Source: Thermobifida cellulosilytica TB100 (GTDB lineage Bacteria; Actinomycetota; Actinomycetes; Streptosporangiales; Streptosporangiaceae). Taken from it: DNA of 42,431 nt. Of the stretch, positions 7,346 through 14,376 are shown in pieces. The translations under genes and the position numbers were made by a program. Position 1 is the first letter of the stretch; each line of letters starts with the position of its first letter. Under the pieces are notes generated by a model. It had not been told where the DNA came from, ran no database searches, and saw only the letters and a list, made by a program, of their open reading frames with translations. The stretch spans positions 301,453 to 343,883 of the forward strand of contig NZ_KQ950182.1 of assembly GCF_001517975.1 (NCBI RefSeq), read 5' to 3'.

Positions 7346-7786
7346 TCAGGCCGCCGGGAGGGCGGCGGCGAGCGCGATCACGCCCACCGAGGCCACCAGG
7401 CTGGTGACCGCCATGATCCGGGAGAACACCGGGTAGCCGCGGGAGCTGGCCGCGCTGTGCAGCGCGGCGGCCAGCATCACCACGGCGAACATCGCCAGCT
7501 TGGCCGCCAGGATCTGGCCGTAGCCGGGGACCAGCAGCGACTCCCAGGTGACGCCGTGCCGCCAGGCCAGGGCGACGCCGGTGCCGATCTGCACCGGCAG
7601 GAAGAGGGCGACCGTCAGTATGCCGAAGCGGCGGCCGATCGCGGTCAGCAGCGACCCGCGCCGCTCGTCGTCGAGGCTGCGCCGGGCCAGCGGCAGCACC
7701 ACCAGCGACACGGTGAGCTGGCCGCCCACCCACAGCGCCGCACCCAGTACGTGCAGGAAACGCACCACAGTCCAGATCGTCAGCAC
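7346..7786 (-). CDS. CopD-like/DUF2269-like four-helix membrane protein
   Basis: The 146-residue protein has four hydrophobic segments and the N-terminal VRFLHVLGAALWVGGQLTV signature, in which a His is followed by LGAALWVGG, as in the CopD-type copper or heme membrane domain. The length fits a lone domain without CopC. It starts 4 bases after the stop of a 44-codon reading frame that is coupled to a regulator gene, so three genes form one leftward unit. The cupredoxin-like remnant next to it supports a copper link, but substrate and direction of transport cannot be read from the sequence. Confidence 0.8.
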   Translation of the reverse strand: MLTIWTVVRFLHVLGAALWVGGQLTVSLVVLPLARRSLDDERRGSLLTAIGRRFGILTVALFLPVQIGTGVALAWRHGVTWESLLVPGYGQILAAKLAMFAVVMLAAALHSAASSRGYPVFSRIMAVTSLVASVGVIALAAALPAA

Positions 7787-7790
7787 CGGT

Positions 7791-7925
7791 TCACTCCGTG
7801 ATCTCGAGGAATCCGCGGGCGCCGTTCTCGGCGTGCCGCATGCCGTGGTCGGGGAAGGGGGAGTCCGCTGCGGGACCGTCGCCGCGAAGCCGCCCTGCGC
7901 GGCCGCGGGAGCGGGTGAGGCTCAC
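7791..7925 (-). pseudogene. 44-codon frame, probable C-terminal remnant of a cupredoxin/NirK-like protein
   Basis: The frame starts with GTG overlapping the regulator stop (GTGA), has a good GGGGAGGGGAA site, and stops 4 bases before the CopD-like gene, so it looks translated. The first 20 residues (SLTRSRGRAGRLRGDG) are basic and featureless. The last 24, with SPFPDHGMRHAENGARGFLEI, look like the end of a multicopper oxidase or NirK-type cupredoxin domain, where a His-containing segment precedes a G-x-x-G-x-hydrophobic strand. A real cupredoxin needs over 100 residues, so I infer that an in-frame deletion removed most of an ancestral gene. It could also be a genuine small protein. Confidence 0.5.
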
Positions 7926-8614
7926 TTCCCCTCCCCGGCGGTGCGCAGTTCGGCGACGCAGCGGTCGGGCTCGGCGAACGGCCGCAGCCGCACCGCCTCC
8001 ACCGGTGCCCCCAGTTCGGCGAGCGCGCCGCGCATCATGCCCAGGTGGACGCCGCAGACGATCTCGGGGGCGGACTCGGCGAGCTCCCGGAACGGGCAGC
8101 GGTGCAGGTCGAGGCCGTCGCGGCTGCGTCGGGGCCGGAAGCCGGCCCGGTCCAGCAGCGCCGTCACCGCGCGGATCGCCGTTGCGGCGTCCACCCGCTC
8201 GCCGGACTCCACCTCGCGGATCGCCCGGCGGCCGTGGCTCCGGCCCGCGGCGATCGCGGCGGCGGCGTGGTCGGTGTCCAGTTCGGCGAGGTAGGAGACC
8301 AGGGTCTCCGCCAGGAGCCGGTAGTTGCGCAGGTCGCCGTCGTCTGCCCTGGTCGCGGAGTAGAGCAGGCTGGGGCGGCCGGGGCGTTCCCGTCTCTCGG
8401 CGGTGCTGGCGACGTAGCCGCGTTCGGCGAGCAGCGCCAGGTGGCCCCGCACGGTGTTGGGGTGCAGGCCGACCCGTGCGGCGATGTCCTGGACGGTGAG
8501 CGGGGCGGAGGCGCAGCAGAGGGTCTCCAGCACGGCCACGCGGCTGGGGTCCGCGAACACCCGGTGCACGCCGGGGTCGATGCAGCCGTGCGCGGTCCTG
8601 TCGTTGTTCTCCAC
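7922..8614 (-). CDS. SufR-like helix-turn-helix regulator with three C-terminal Cys
   Basis: The 230-residue protein has a winged helix-turn-helix at about residues 15-95 (SRVAVLETLCCASAPLTVQ, then HPNTVRGHLALL). The C-terminal half carries HRCPFRELAE, EIVCGVHLG and PDRCVAE. Three Cys in this order resemble the cluster ligands of SufR-type iron-sulfur repressors, though spacing differs slightly from cyanobacterial SufR. No suf genes are adjacent. Instead it heads an operon with a cupredoxin-like remnant and a CopD-like gene, which suggests a role in copper, nitrite or redox response. An inverted repeat at 8629-8644, just before the GTG start, is a likely autoregulatory operator. Confidence 0.85.
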   Translation of the reverse strand: MENNDRTAHGCIDPGVHRVFADPSRVAVLETLCCASAPLTVQDIAARVGLHPNTVRGHLALLAERGYVASTAERRERPGRPSLLYSATRADDGDLRNYRLLAETLVSYLAELDTDHAAAAIAAGRSHGRRAIREVESGERVDAATAIRAVTALLDRAGFRPRRSRDGLDLHRCPFRELAESAPEIVCGVHLGMMRGALAELGAPVEAVRLRPFAEPDRCVAELRTAGEGK

Positions 8615-8628
8615 GCCCCCAGTTTAAA

Positions 8629-8644
8629 TACGGTGATCGCCGTA
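8629..8644. promoter_or_regulatory. Inverted-repeat operator upstream of the SufR-like regulator
   Basis: TACGGTGATCGCCGTA is a near-perfect 16-bp palindrome (TACGG, CCGTA arms around GATC) starting 15 bases before the regulator start codon, inside AT-rich flanks (TTTAAA and GAAATT). Position and symmetry suit a dimeric repressor binding its own promoter. Confidence 0.6.
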
Positions 8645-8896
8645 GAAATTCGGGGTGGCTGTCGGGACCGTCGGGTCCCCCGGCGCACGGCATCCGCCGA
8701 GGTCGACGGTCATGGTTCCGCAACCGCTCCGGGCGGGCCAGGGACCTGGGTCCTCAGTGCGGGGGCCGCTCGGCCTTGCCGCGGCGGGGAGCTCCTGCGT
8801 GGCGGCAAGGCCGGACTCCGCGCTTCGCCCGCACCGGCGGGTTCCACGGGCACGCCGCCGCTCCCGCGGGAGGGCCGCCGTGGCGCGGGCCCCTTC

Positions 8897-8941
8897 CGGA
8901 AAAGCCCCGCGGCCCCGGACGGAACGGGCCGGGGCCGCGGG
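8897..8941 (-). terminator. Rho-independent terminator of the 8957-10117 gene
   Basis: A perfect 13-bp stem at 8906-8918 and 8929-8941 (CCCGCGGCCCCGG with its complement) lies 15 bases after the stop. On the minus strand it is followed by GGCTTTTCC. The rest of 8645-8956 shows no gene. Confidence 0.8.
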
Positions 8942-8956
8942 CGGGGAGCCGGAAGG

Positions 8957-10117
8957 TCAGTTCCGGGCGGGGAAGATGCCGAGGATCTCCGTCGAGGTGG
9001 CTGCCTCCGCGAGTCGGCCCTTGGGGGTGAAGGTGGAGAACAGCTCCTGGGGCTCGCCGCGGCGGGCACCGAACGGCAGGGCGTGGTAGGCGCCGCCGGA
9101 CTGCACGACGTAGCGGTTGCCGTCGGTGTCCACCCACAGGCGCTGGATGTTGTCGCTGAAGGCGTCGGTGATCACCTCGTCGTCGGACGGGGTGCCGTCG
9201 GGGGCCAGATTGAAGATCCACAGGGTGGAGCGGTTGGTGCTGGGCACCCCCCAGTTCTTCTTGGGGAGCAGACCGACGAAGCGCCCCGACGGGTCGGGGA
9301 GGAAGTCCTTGGAGGCGACCCGCGTGCCGTCGGTCAGGAAGTGGAAGTCCTGGCCGCCTCCGCCGACGGGCTCGGTCAGCACCTGGAGTTCGTTGTCGGG
9401 CGTGACGGCGTAGGCGGCCTCGGGGACGTAGACGTTCTCGGTGCCCTTGGTCAGGGTGAGGCCCTCGTACTGGTGGAGGGGCCACACCTCGCGGGGGACG
9501 AGGCCCCGCTCCTCGGGCGGGGCGCCCAGGGGGTCGTCGGTGGGGACCGCGAGCACCCGGGACTCCTCCTCGCCGGGCTCGAGGTACTCCTCGAACCACA
9601 GTTCACTGCCGTCCGGGGAGAACTGCGGTGCCCGGTAGGAGATCGTCACCTCCTCGCCCAGGAGGTAGCTGAGGTCCTCCGCCGCCTCTTCCTCCGGGGC
9701 CAGGGTCGCCGTCACCTGGTAGGCGTGGGTGTTCGGGACGAGTTCGCCCAACCGGATCTCCCCCTGCGAGGTCTCGTAGGCCGCGTGCCGGAAGTCGGCG
9801 GAGAAGGCGAACTTGGAGGGGTCCAGGAAGAAGACGTAGCTCTCGGAGCGGGCCGTCAGCTCGGTGAGGTCGACGAGGAGCTTCTGGGTGCCGTCGTCCA
9901 CGTTGTGGAAGGTGAGGAAGACGGCCTTCTCCGTGGAGTTCTCGGCGAGCCGCACGAAGCCGGACAGCGCCCGTTCGGCGGGCCTCTCCTCGGGGGTGGG
10001 GGAGACCACGGGGGCCGCCCAGTCGCCGCCGACGCCGCCGCAGGCCGTCAGCGGCAGCAGGAGGGCGAGGAGGGCGGCGGAGACCGGAGCCGATGAGGGC
10101 CGTCTGGTGAGCTTCAC
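8957..10117 (-). CDS. Secreted lipoprotein with beta-propeller-like repeats
   Basis: The 386-residue protein has a signal peptide (ALLALLLPLTAC) with a clear lipobox LTAC-GG, so Cys26 is probably lipidated. The mature part repeats short patterns such as SADFRHAAYE, FSPDGSELWFEEY, DPSGRFVGLLP and DTDGNRYVV, where Asp-Gly turns sit between strands as in WD40/TolB-like propellers. No catalytic residues stand out. It starts with GTG and an AAGGA site 7 bases upstream and seems monocistronic, with its own terminator. The role is unknown; a ligand-binding or sensing surface protein is possible. Confidence 0.8.
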   Translation of the reverse strand: MKLTRRPSSAPVSAALLALLLPLTACGGVGGDWAAPVVSPTPEERPAERALSGFVRLAENSTEKAVFLTFHNVDDGTQKLLVDLTELTARSESYVFFLDPSKFAFSADFRHAAYETSQGEIRLGELVPNTHAYQVTATLAPEEEAAEDLSYLLGEEVTISYRAPQFSPDGSELWFEEYLEPGEEESRVLAVPTDDPLGAPPEERGLVPREVWPLHQYEGLTLTKGTENVYVPEAAYAVTPDNELQVLTEPVGGGGQDFHFLTDGTRVASKDFLPDPSGRFVGLLPKKNWGVPSTNRSTLWIFNLAPDGTPSDDEVITDAFSDNIQRLWVDTDGNRYVVQSGGAYHALPFGARRGEPQELFSTFTPKGRLAEAATSTEILGIFPARN

Positions 10118-10995
10118 GTTGCGTCCTTCGGATCGTCCTGGGACAGGGGTCGTCCGTGGAAGACGGGGCCGAGAACGGTGCGGGACGCAGGGTTCTCGCC
10201 CCCGGCAGGCCGGAGACCGAGAATTCGGCGGGATGGCTCGCGTTTTTCGTCCGAAGAATAGCGACGTTGTCCTAGGGGCAAAGAGTTTGTCGGATTTCCG
10301 GACCGACCGGAGTGCCGGGGCGAGGGGGTGTGCGGCACCTTTCCGGACGGGTCCGAACCCGTGTGAACTGGTGAACCGATGGGCTCGGGCGGTCCGGGGA
10401 GCCCCGGAAGATCGAGGGACATTTCATCTGATTTCGGTCTGACCGAAACTGAGAAACCCTCCGCGTGACCACGGTGGGCGCACGGCGGACACGCTCGGTG
10501 ACGGACCGAATCTCCTTCGGGTGGGGCGGGGGTGGGCGAACGCGTCTGCCGCGTATCACGAATCCGTGCAGAATGATGCGGAATCCGAGACGAAAACCCT
10601 TTTGGGCTACTGATTCGGTTGCGTTGTGAGATTTCGTAATCGGTAACCGTTTTGAATTCGCCGAAAAAATCCCGGGGCCCGTGATCCGTGCCGGGGCGTC
10701 GGAATCCCCGGCACGGCGGCTCCCGCGGCACCCCGGGTCCCAGCAGCGCGGACGCCGCACGCCCGCGGCCCCGGCGCTGCGGCCTCTCCCGTGGTGTATC
10801 GCCCGTGTATTCCGGTTATCGGGTCGCCACCTAGGGTGACGGCAGGCCGATACGGAAAGGGCGGGCGCCCGAAGACCTCCCCCCTCCCGGGCGCCCGGAC
10901 CAGGCCAGCCCACCGCGGGCACGGAACGGGGTCGGGCGTACCTTCCCCACACCCCGGCACCGCGCTTCCGTGCCCGCAGACGAGAGGAGACCAAC
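10118..10995. other. Long gene-free region upstream of the peptide cluster
   Basis: About 880 bases without a credible gene; the open frames here lack ribosome sites and are Pro/Arg/Ser-rich. It has locally AT-rich parts around 10225-10290 and 10600-10670, a symmetric element at 10432-10448, and two GGGCGCCC palindromes at about 10863-10870 and 10889-10896 that can pair. It probably carries the promoters of the leftward lipoprotein gene and the rightward peptide gene. The ribosome site AGAGGAGA at 10983-10990 serves the peptide gene. Confidence 0.6.
10432..10448. promoter_or_regulatory. 17-bp inverted repeat, operator candidate
   Basis: TTTCGGTCTGACCGAAA has 7-base arms around CTG. It lies in the gene-free region about 550 bases before the peptide gene and 315 bases before the lipoprotein start. 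The bound protein is unknown. Confidence 0.4.
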
Positions 10996-11178
10996 ATGTT
11001 CGAGCGTTTCGGTGAGCTGGGCGACCGGCTGCTGTCGCTGGTCGTGCCCAAGGCCAAGGCGTCGGCCGTCATCTGCTGGTACGAGTACGCCTCGATCAGC
11101 AGCCCGTGCATCCGCCGGTACTGCTGCACCGGCAGCGGCGTCCCCGACGGCTACTGCACCCCCTACCGCCCCTGCTGA
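10996..11178 (+). CDS. Cysteine-rich secreted peptide precursor with knottin-like Cys order
   Basis: The 60-residue precursor has an ATG start and an AGAGGAGA site. Residues 1-24 form a leader: an amphipathic helix (FERFGELGDRLLSLVV) then PKAKASA, ending in an Ala-x-Ala signal-peptidase site. The predicted core, Val25-Cys60, has 36 residues and six Cys at 27, 38, 43, 44, 54 and 60: C-x10-C-x4-CC-x9-C-x5-C. That C-C-CC-C-C order is the one found in inhibitor-cystine-knot toxins. Downstream genes encode two disulfide-type proteins, an ABC exporter and an S26 peptidase, which fit oxidation, export and leader removal. Classing it as a disulfide-rich bacteriocin or signal is inference. Confidence 0.85.
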   Translation: MFERFGELGDRLLSLVVPKAKASAVICWYEYASISSPCIRRYCCTGSGVPDGYCTPYRPC

Positions 11179-11186
11179 TCCCCTGA

Positions 11187-11225
11187 CCGGCTGCGGCGGG
11201 GCCTGCGCGGCTCCGCCGCAGCCGG
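11187..11225 (+). terminator. Attenuator-like hairpin after the peptide gene
   Basis: A perfect 13-bp stem (CCGGCTGCGGCGG and its complement) with a 13-base loop begins 8 bases after the precursor stop. With no T-run and four further genes in the same direction, it may work as a partial terminator or mRNA stabiliser that keeps precursor levels above those of the enzymes. Confidence 0.65.
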
Positions 11226-11292
11226 CCCCACCGCAGAACAGAGGACCCAGCCGTCCTCCCCGTCACCTCCCCAGACCCACGAAAGGTTCCCC

Positions 11293-11367
11293 ATGCTCCA
11301 GCGCTGCGGTGCGCCGGACGACCGACCGCCGACCCAGCCCGGAGTACGGGCGACCGCCCGCCGCTGA
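11293..11367 (+). CDS. Possible 24-residue mini-gene between precursor and MauE gene
   Basis: An ATG with GAAAGG 7 bases upstream opens a 24-codon frame (begins MLQRCGAPDD, one Cys, ends TARR) closing at TGA 11365-11367, 21 bases before the MauE-like gene. It lies between the hairpin and the enzyme genes, so it could be a translated leader or simply untranslated spacer. Support is only the start signal and position. Confidence 0.25.
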   Translation: MLQRCGAPDDRPPTQPGVRATARR

Positions 11368-11388
11368 CCGGACCGGGAGCCCTCGACG

Positions 11389-11967
11389 ATGGTGTACGCC
11401 CTCATCGCCTGCCGCGTCCTGCTCGCCGTCGTGTTCGCCGTCTCCGCGTTCGGCAAACTGCGCAGCAGACGGGCCTTCGAGGAGTTCACCTCCGCCGCGC
11501 GGCAGCTCGCCCCCGGGTGGCTGATCAGGCCGCTCCAGGGCTCCGGCGCCACCACCGGCGCCCACCGGCTCGCCGCCGTGGTCGTCGGCTGCGAGGTCGC
11601 GATACCGCCGCTGCTGCTCGCGCCCCGGACCGCCGCCGTCGGGTTCGCGCTCGCCGCGGCCCTGCTCGCCGCCTTCACCGCCGCCATCGTCGCGGTGCTG
11701 CGCCGCGGCGACCGCGTCGCCTGCCACTGCTTCGGCGCCACCGACCAGGCGCTGCGTCCCGCGCACGTCGTCCGCAACCTGCTGCTGCTGACCGCGGCAG
11801 CCACCGGACTCGTGCTGGCCCTGGCCGCCCCCTCCGCCCAGCCCGCCCTGGTCGGCGCGGTGGCGGCCGTCGGCACGGCCGGGATCCTCGCGCTGCCCGT
11901 CCTGCTCTTCGACGACCTGCTCGACCTGTTCACACCCACGATCCCGAGGAGGCCGACCGCCCCGTGA
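11389..11967 (+). CDS. MauE-like membrane disulfide-formation protein
   Basis: The 192-residue protein has an N-terminal LIACRVLLAVVFAVSAFGKL segment typical of MauE/DoxX-like proteins, about four to five membrane helices, and a VACHCFGATDQ motif with two Cys flanking His. MauE is needed, with MauD, for the disulfide-rich small subunit of methylamine dehydrogenase and is thought to act like DsbB/VKOR. No amine dehydrogenase gene is present; the six-Cys peptide is the obvious client. The ATG start has GGGAGC 8 bases upstream. Its stop overlaps the next start (GTGA), so MauE and the redoxin are coupled. Confidence 0.88.
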   Translation: MVYALIACRVLLAVVFAVSAFGKLRSRRAFEEFTSAARQLAPGWLIRPLQGSGATTGAHRLAAVVVGCEVAIPPLLLAPRTAAVGFALAAALLAAFTAAIVAVLRRGDRVACHCFGATDQALRPAHVVRNLLLLTAAATGLVLALAAPSAQPALVGAVAAVGTAGILALPVLLFDDLLDLFTPTIPRRPTAP

Positions 11968-12512
11968 ACGCCCTGCTGACCGTCGCCGTCATCCTGGTCG
12001 GCGCGCTGTGCGTCCTGAACCTCACCCTCACCGTGGGGGTGATCCGCCGCCTGCGGGAGCACACCGAACTCATCCAGAACGCGGTCCGGATCGGCCCGCC
12101 CGAGCAGATCATGCTCCCCGCGGGGGAGACGGTGGGGCCGTTCTCCGCCGTGACCGAGGAGGGAGTCGAGGTCAGCCGCGACACCCTGGCCGACGAGACG
12201 CTCGTGGGGGTCTTCTCCCCGACCTGCTCGGCCTGCGCCGAACAGCTCCCGCTCTTCGTGGACCGGGCCCGCTCCTTCCCCGGGGGCCGGGACAACGTGC
12301 TGGCCGTGGTCGTGGGCAGCCGGGAGGAGGCCGCCGAACAGCTCGCCCGGCTCGCCCCGGTCGCCCGGGTGGCGGTCGAGGACCACGGCGGCCCCGTCGC
12401 CCAGGCCCTCGGAGTCAAGGGCTTCCCCGCGTTCGCCCGCCTGGCCGCCGACGGCAAGGTGCTCGCCAGCGGGTACCAGACGAGCGACCTGGGCGTGCCC
12501 GTTGCGGGCTGA
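11964..12512 (+). CDS. MauD/TlpA-like membrane-anchored thioredoxin-fold protein
   Basis: The 182-residue protein has one N-terminal membrane anchor (LLTVAVILVGALCVLNLTLT), then a thioredoxin-like domain with FSPTCSACAEQLPLF. The redox pair is Cys88-Ser-Ala-Cys91. A cis-Pro region, VKGFPAFARLA, follows near residue 150. This matches MauD/TlpA-type redoxins facing outside the membrane. Directly behind MauE with a GTGA overlap and a GAGGAGG site, it completes a dedicated disulfide-exchange pair. It probably oxidises or isomerises the peptide made at 10996. A reducing role on another protein cannot be excluded. Confidence 0.9.
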   Translation: MNALLTVAVILVGALCVLNLTLTVGVIRRLREHTELIQNAVRIGPPEQIMLPAGETVGPFSAVTEEGVEVSRDTLADETLVGVFSPTCSACAEQLPLFVDRARSFPGGRDNVLAVVVGSREEAAEQLARLAPVARVAVEDHGGPVAQALGVKGFPAFARLAADGKVLASGYQTSDLGVPVAG

Positions 12513-14376
12513 TCCGACCGCCGCGGTCACCGGAGGAGTCAGAACCACTCTGAGGGGGGTGGCCGCGGCCCTCGTCCTCGCCTGGCGCGCGGGCTGGTAC
12601 CTGCTGCTCGGCCTCGCGGCGACCACCCTGCTCCAGGCGGTCGCCCCGGTGACGGCCACCTGGCTGACCAAGCTGGTGCTCGACGAGATCGCAGCCCCCG
12701 GCTCCGACACGGGCGGACTGCTCCTGCTCGGCGGCGGCCTCGCCCTGGCCGGGGCCGCCACCCTCCTGCTCCCGGCCGCGGCCCAGTACCTCAACTCCGA
12801 GATCCAGCGCCGGGTCGGCCTGCTCTCCCAGGACGAGCTGTTCGCTGCCGTCGAGCGCTTCGTCGGCCTCGCCCGGTTCGAGAACCCCGCCTTCCTCGAC
12901 CGGCTGCGCCTGGCCCAGCAGTCCGGCGGCCAGACCCCCGCCATGGTGGTGGCCGGGGTCTTCACCCTGGGCAGCGGCACCGTGACCGTCCTCGGCTACC
13001 TCGGCTCCCTCGTGGTGGTCAGCCCGTGGATGGCCCTGGCCGTGCTGCTGTCCGCGGTGCCCGTGCTCATCGCCGAGCTCCGGCTCTCCCGCAGGCGCGC
13101 CGCCCTGATGTGGCGGATCGGCCCGGTGGAGCGCCGCGAGATCTTCTTCCGCGAGCTGCTCGCCGACGTCCGCGCGGCCAAGGAGCTGCGGCTGTTCGGC
13201 ATCTCCGCCTACCTGCGGGAGCGGATGACCCGGGAGCGGCGCACCGCCAACGCCGAACACCGCCGGATGGACCGGCGGCAACTGGCCGTGCAGAGCGGCC
13301 TGGGGCTGTTCTCCGCCGCGGTGGCGGGGGCCGGACTGGTGTGGGTGGTGCTCGCCGCCGCCGAGGGGCGACTGACGGTCGGCGACATCTCGCTGTTCGT
13401 GGGGGCGGTCACCGGGGTGCAGAGCGCCCTGGTGCAGCTCGTCCGCGAGGTCAGCCTGGCCCACCAGCAGCTTCTCATGTTCGACCACTACCTCCAGGTC
13501 GTCGGCAGCGAGCCGGACCTGCCGGTGGCGGCCCGGCCGCGGCCGGTGCCCCCGCTGCGCCGCGGCATCGAGTTCCGCGACGTGTGGTTCCGCTACTCGC
13601 CGGAGCACCCGTGGACGCTGCGCGGGGTCGACCTGGTCATCCCGCACGGCCGGTCGGTGGCCCTGGTCGGCCGCAACGGCGCGGGCAAGAGCACGCTGGT
13701 GAAGCTGCTGTGCCGGATGTACGACCCGGAGCGCGGGGCCGTCCTGTGGGACGGCGTGGACCTGCGCGAGATGGACCCCGCGGAGCTGCGCCGCCGGATC
13801 GGCGCGGTGTTCCAGGACTACATGGAGTACGACCTGACCGCCAGGGAGAACATCGGCCTGGGCGACGTGGCGCGGCTGCGCGCCGGCGACGACGCGGCCG
13901 TCCGCGCCGCCGCCGAACGGGCCGGGGCGCACGCGATCGTGGCCGGGCTGCCCCGCGGCTACGACACCCTGCTGACCCGGATGTTCTTCGACGGCGACCA
14001 GGACGCGGAGAGCGGGGTGCCGCTCTCCGGCGGGCAGTGGCAGCGTGTCGCGCTGGCCCGCGCCTACCTGCGCGGCGAGCGCGACCTGCTGATCCTGGAC
14101 GAGCCCAGCTCGGGGCTGGACGCCGAGGCCGAGTACGAGATCCACACCGGCCTGCGCGAGCACCGCAGGGGGCGCACCAGCCTGCTCATCTCCCACCGGC
14201 TGGGCGCGGTGCGCGACGCCGACCGGATCGTGGTGCTGGAGGAGGGCCGGGTGGTGGAGAGCGGCGACCACGCGGAGCTGATGGCCGCCGACGGCGTCTA
14301 CGCCCGCCTGTTCGGCATGCAGGCGCGCGGCTACCAGGAGGCCGCGGCACTGCCGGGCCTGGGAGAGGCTCCGTGA
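12502..14376 (+). CDS. ABC exporter, fused membrane and ATPase domains
   Basis: Up to 624 residues: six membrane helices in the first 330 residues (AWRAGWYLLLGLAATTLL; SLVVVSPWMALAVLLSAVPV) and a C-terminal ATPase with Walker A GRNGAGKST (about 391-399), signature LSGGQWQ (about 509), Walker B LLILDEPSS (about 531) and switch His LLISHRLG. There is no C39 peptidase domain, so leader removal needs another enzyme, here the adjacent S26 peptidase. The start is uncertain: TTG 12502 overlaps the redoxin gene, while GGAGGAG at 12532-12538 would suit CTG 12550. It is the likely peptide exporter. Confidence 0.92.
   Translation: MRADPTAAVTGGVRTTLRGVAAALVLAWRAGWYLLLGLAATTLLQAVAPVTATWLTKLVLDEIAAPGSDTGGLLLLGGGLALAGAATLLLPAAAQYLNSEIQRRVGLLSQDELFAAVERFVGLARFENPAFLDRLRLAQQSGGQTPAMVVAGVFTLGSGTVTVLGYLGSLVVVSPWMALAVLLSAVPVLIAELRLSRRRAALMWRIGPVERREIFFRELLADVRAAKELRLFGISAYLRERMTRERRTANAEHRRMDRRQLAVQSGLGLFSAAVAGAGLVWVVLAAAEGRLTVGDISLFVGAVTGVQSALVQLVREVSLAHQQLLMFDHYLQVVGSEPDLPVAARPRPVPPLRRGIEFRDVWFRYSPEHPWTLRGVDLVIPHGRSVALVGRNGAGKSTLVKLLCRMYDPERGAVLWDGVDLREMDPAELRRRIGAVFQDYMEYDLTARENIGLGDVARLRAGDDAAVRAAAERAGAHAIVAGLPRGYDTLLTRMFFDGDQDAESGVPLSGGQWQRVALARAYLRGERDLLILDEPSSGLDAEAEYEIHTGLREHRRGRTSLLISHRLGAVRDADRIVVLEEGRVVESGDHAELMAADGVYARLFGMQARGYQEAAALPGLGEAP

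Noticed and set aside
10114-11129. Two minus-strand frames in the region before the peptide gene
   Set aside because: No start signals, composition dominated by Arg, Pro and Ser, and one of them crosses the well-supported precursor gene.
10996-11178. Lanthipeptide, lasso or sactipeptide precursor
   Set aside because: No LanB/C/M, lasso cyclase, B-protein or radical-SAM gene lies nearby; the neighbours are disulfide-type proteins.
11389-12512. Methylamine dehydrogenase gene cluster, given MauE and MauD
   Set aside because: The large subunit, MauG-type heme protein and light-chain sequence are absent; only the maturation pair is shared.
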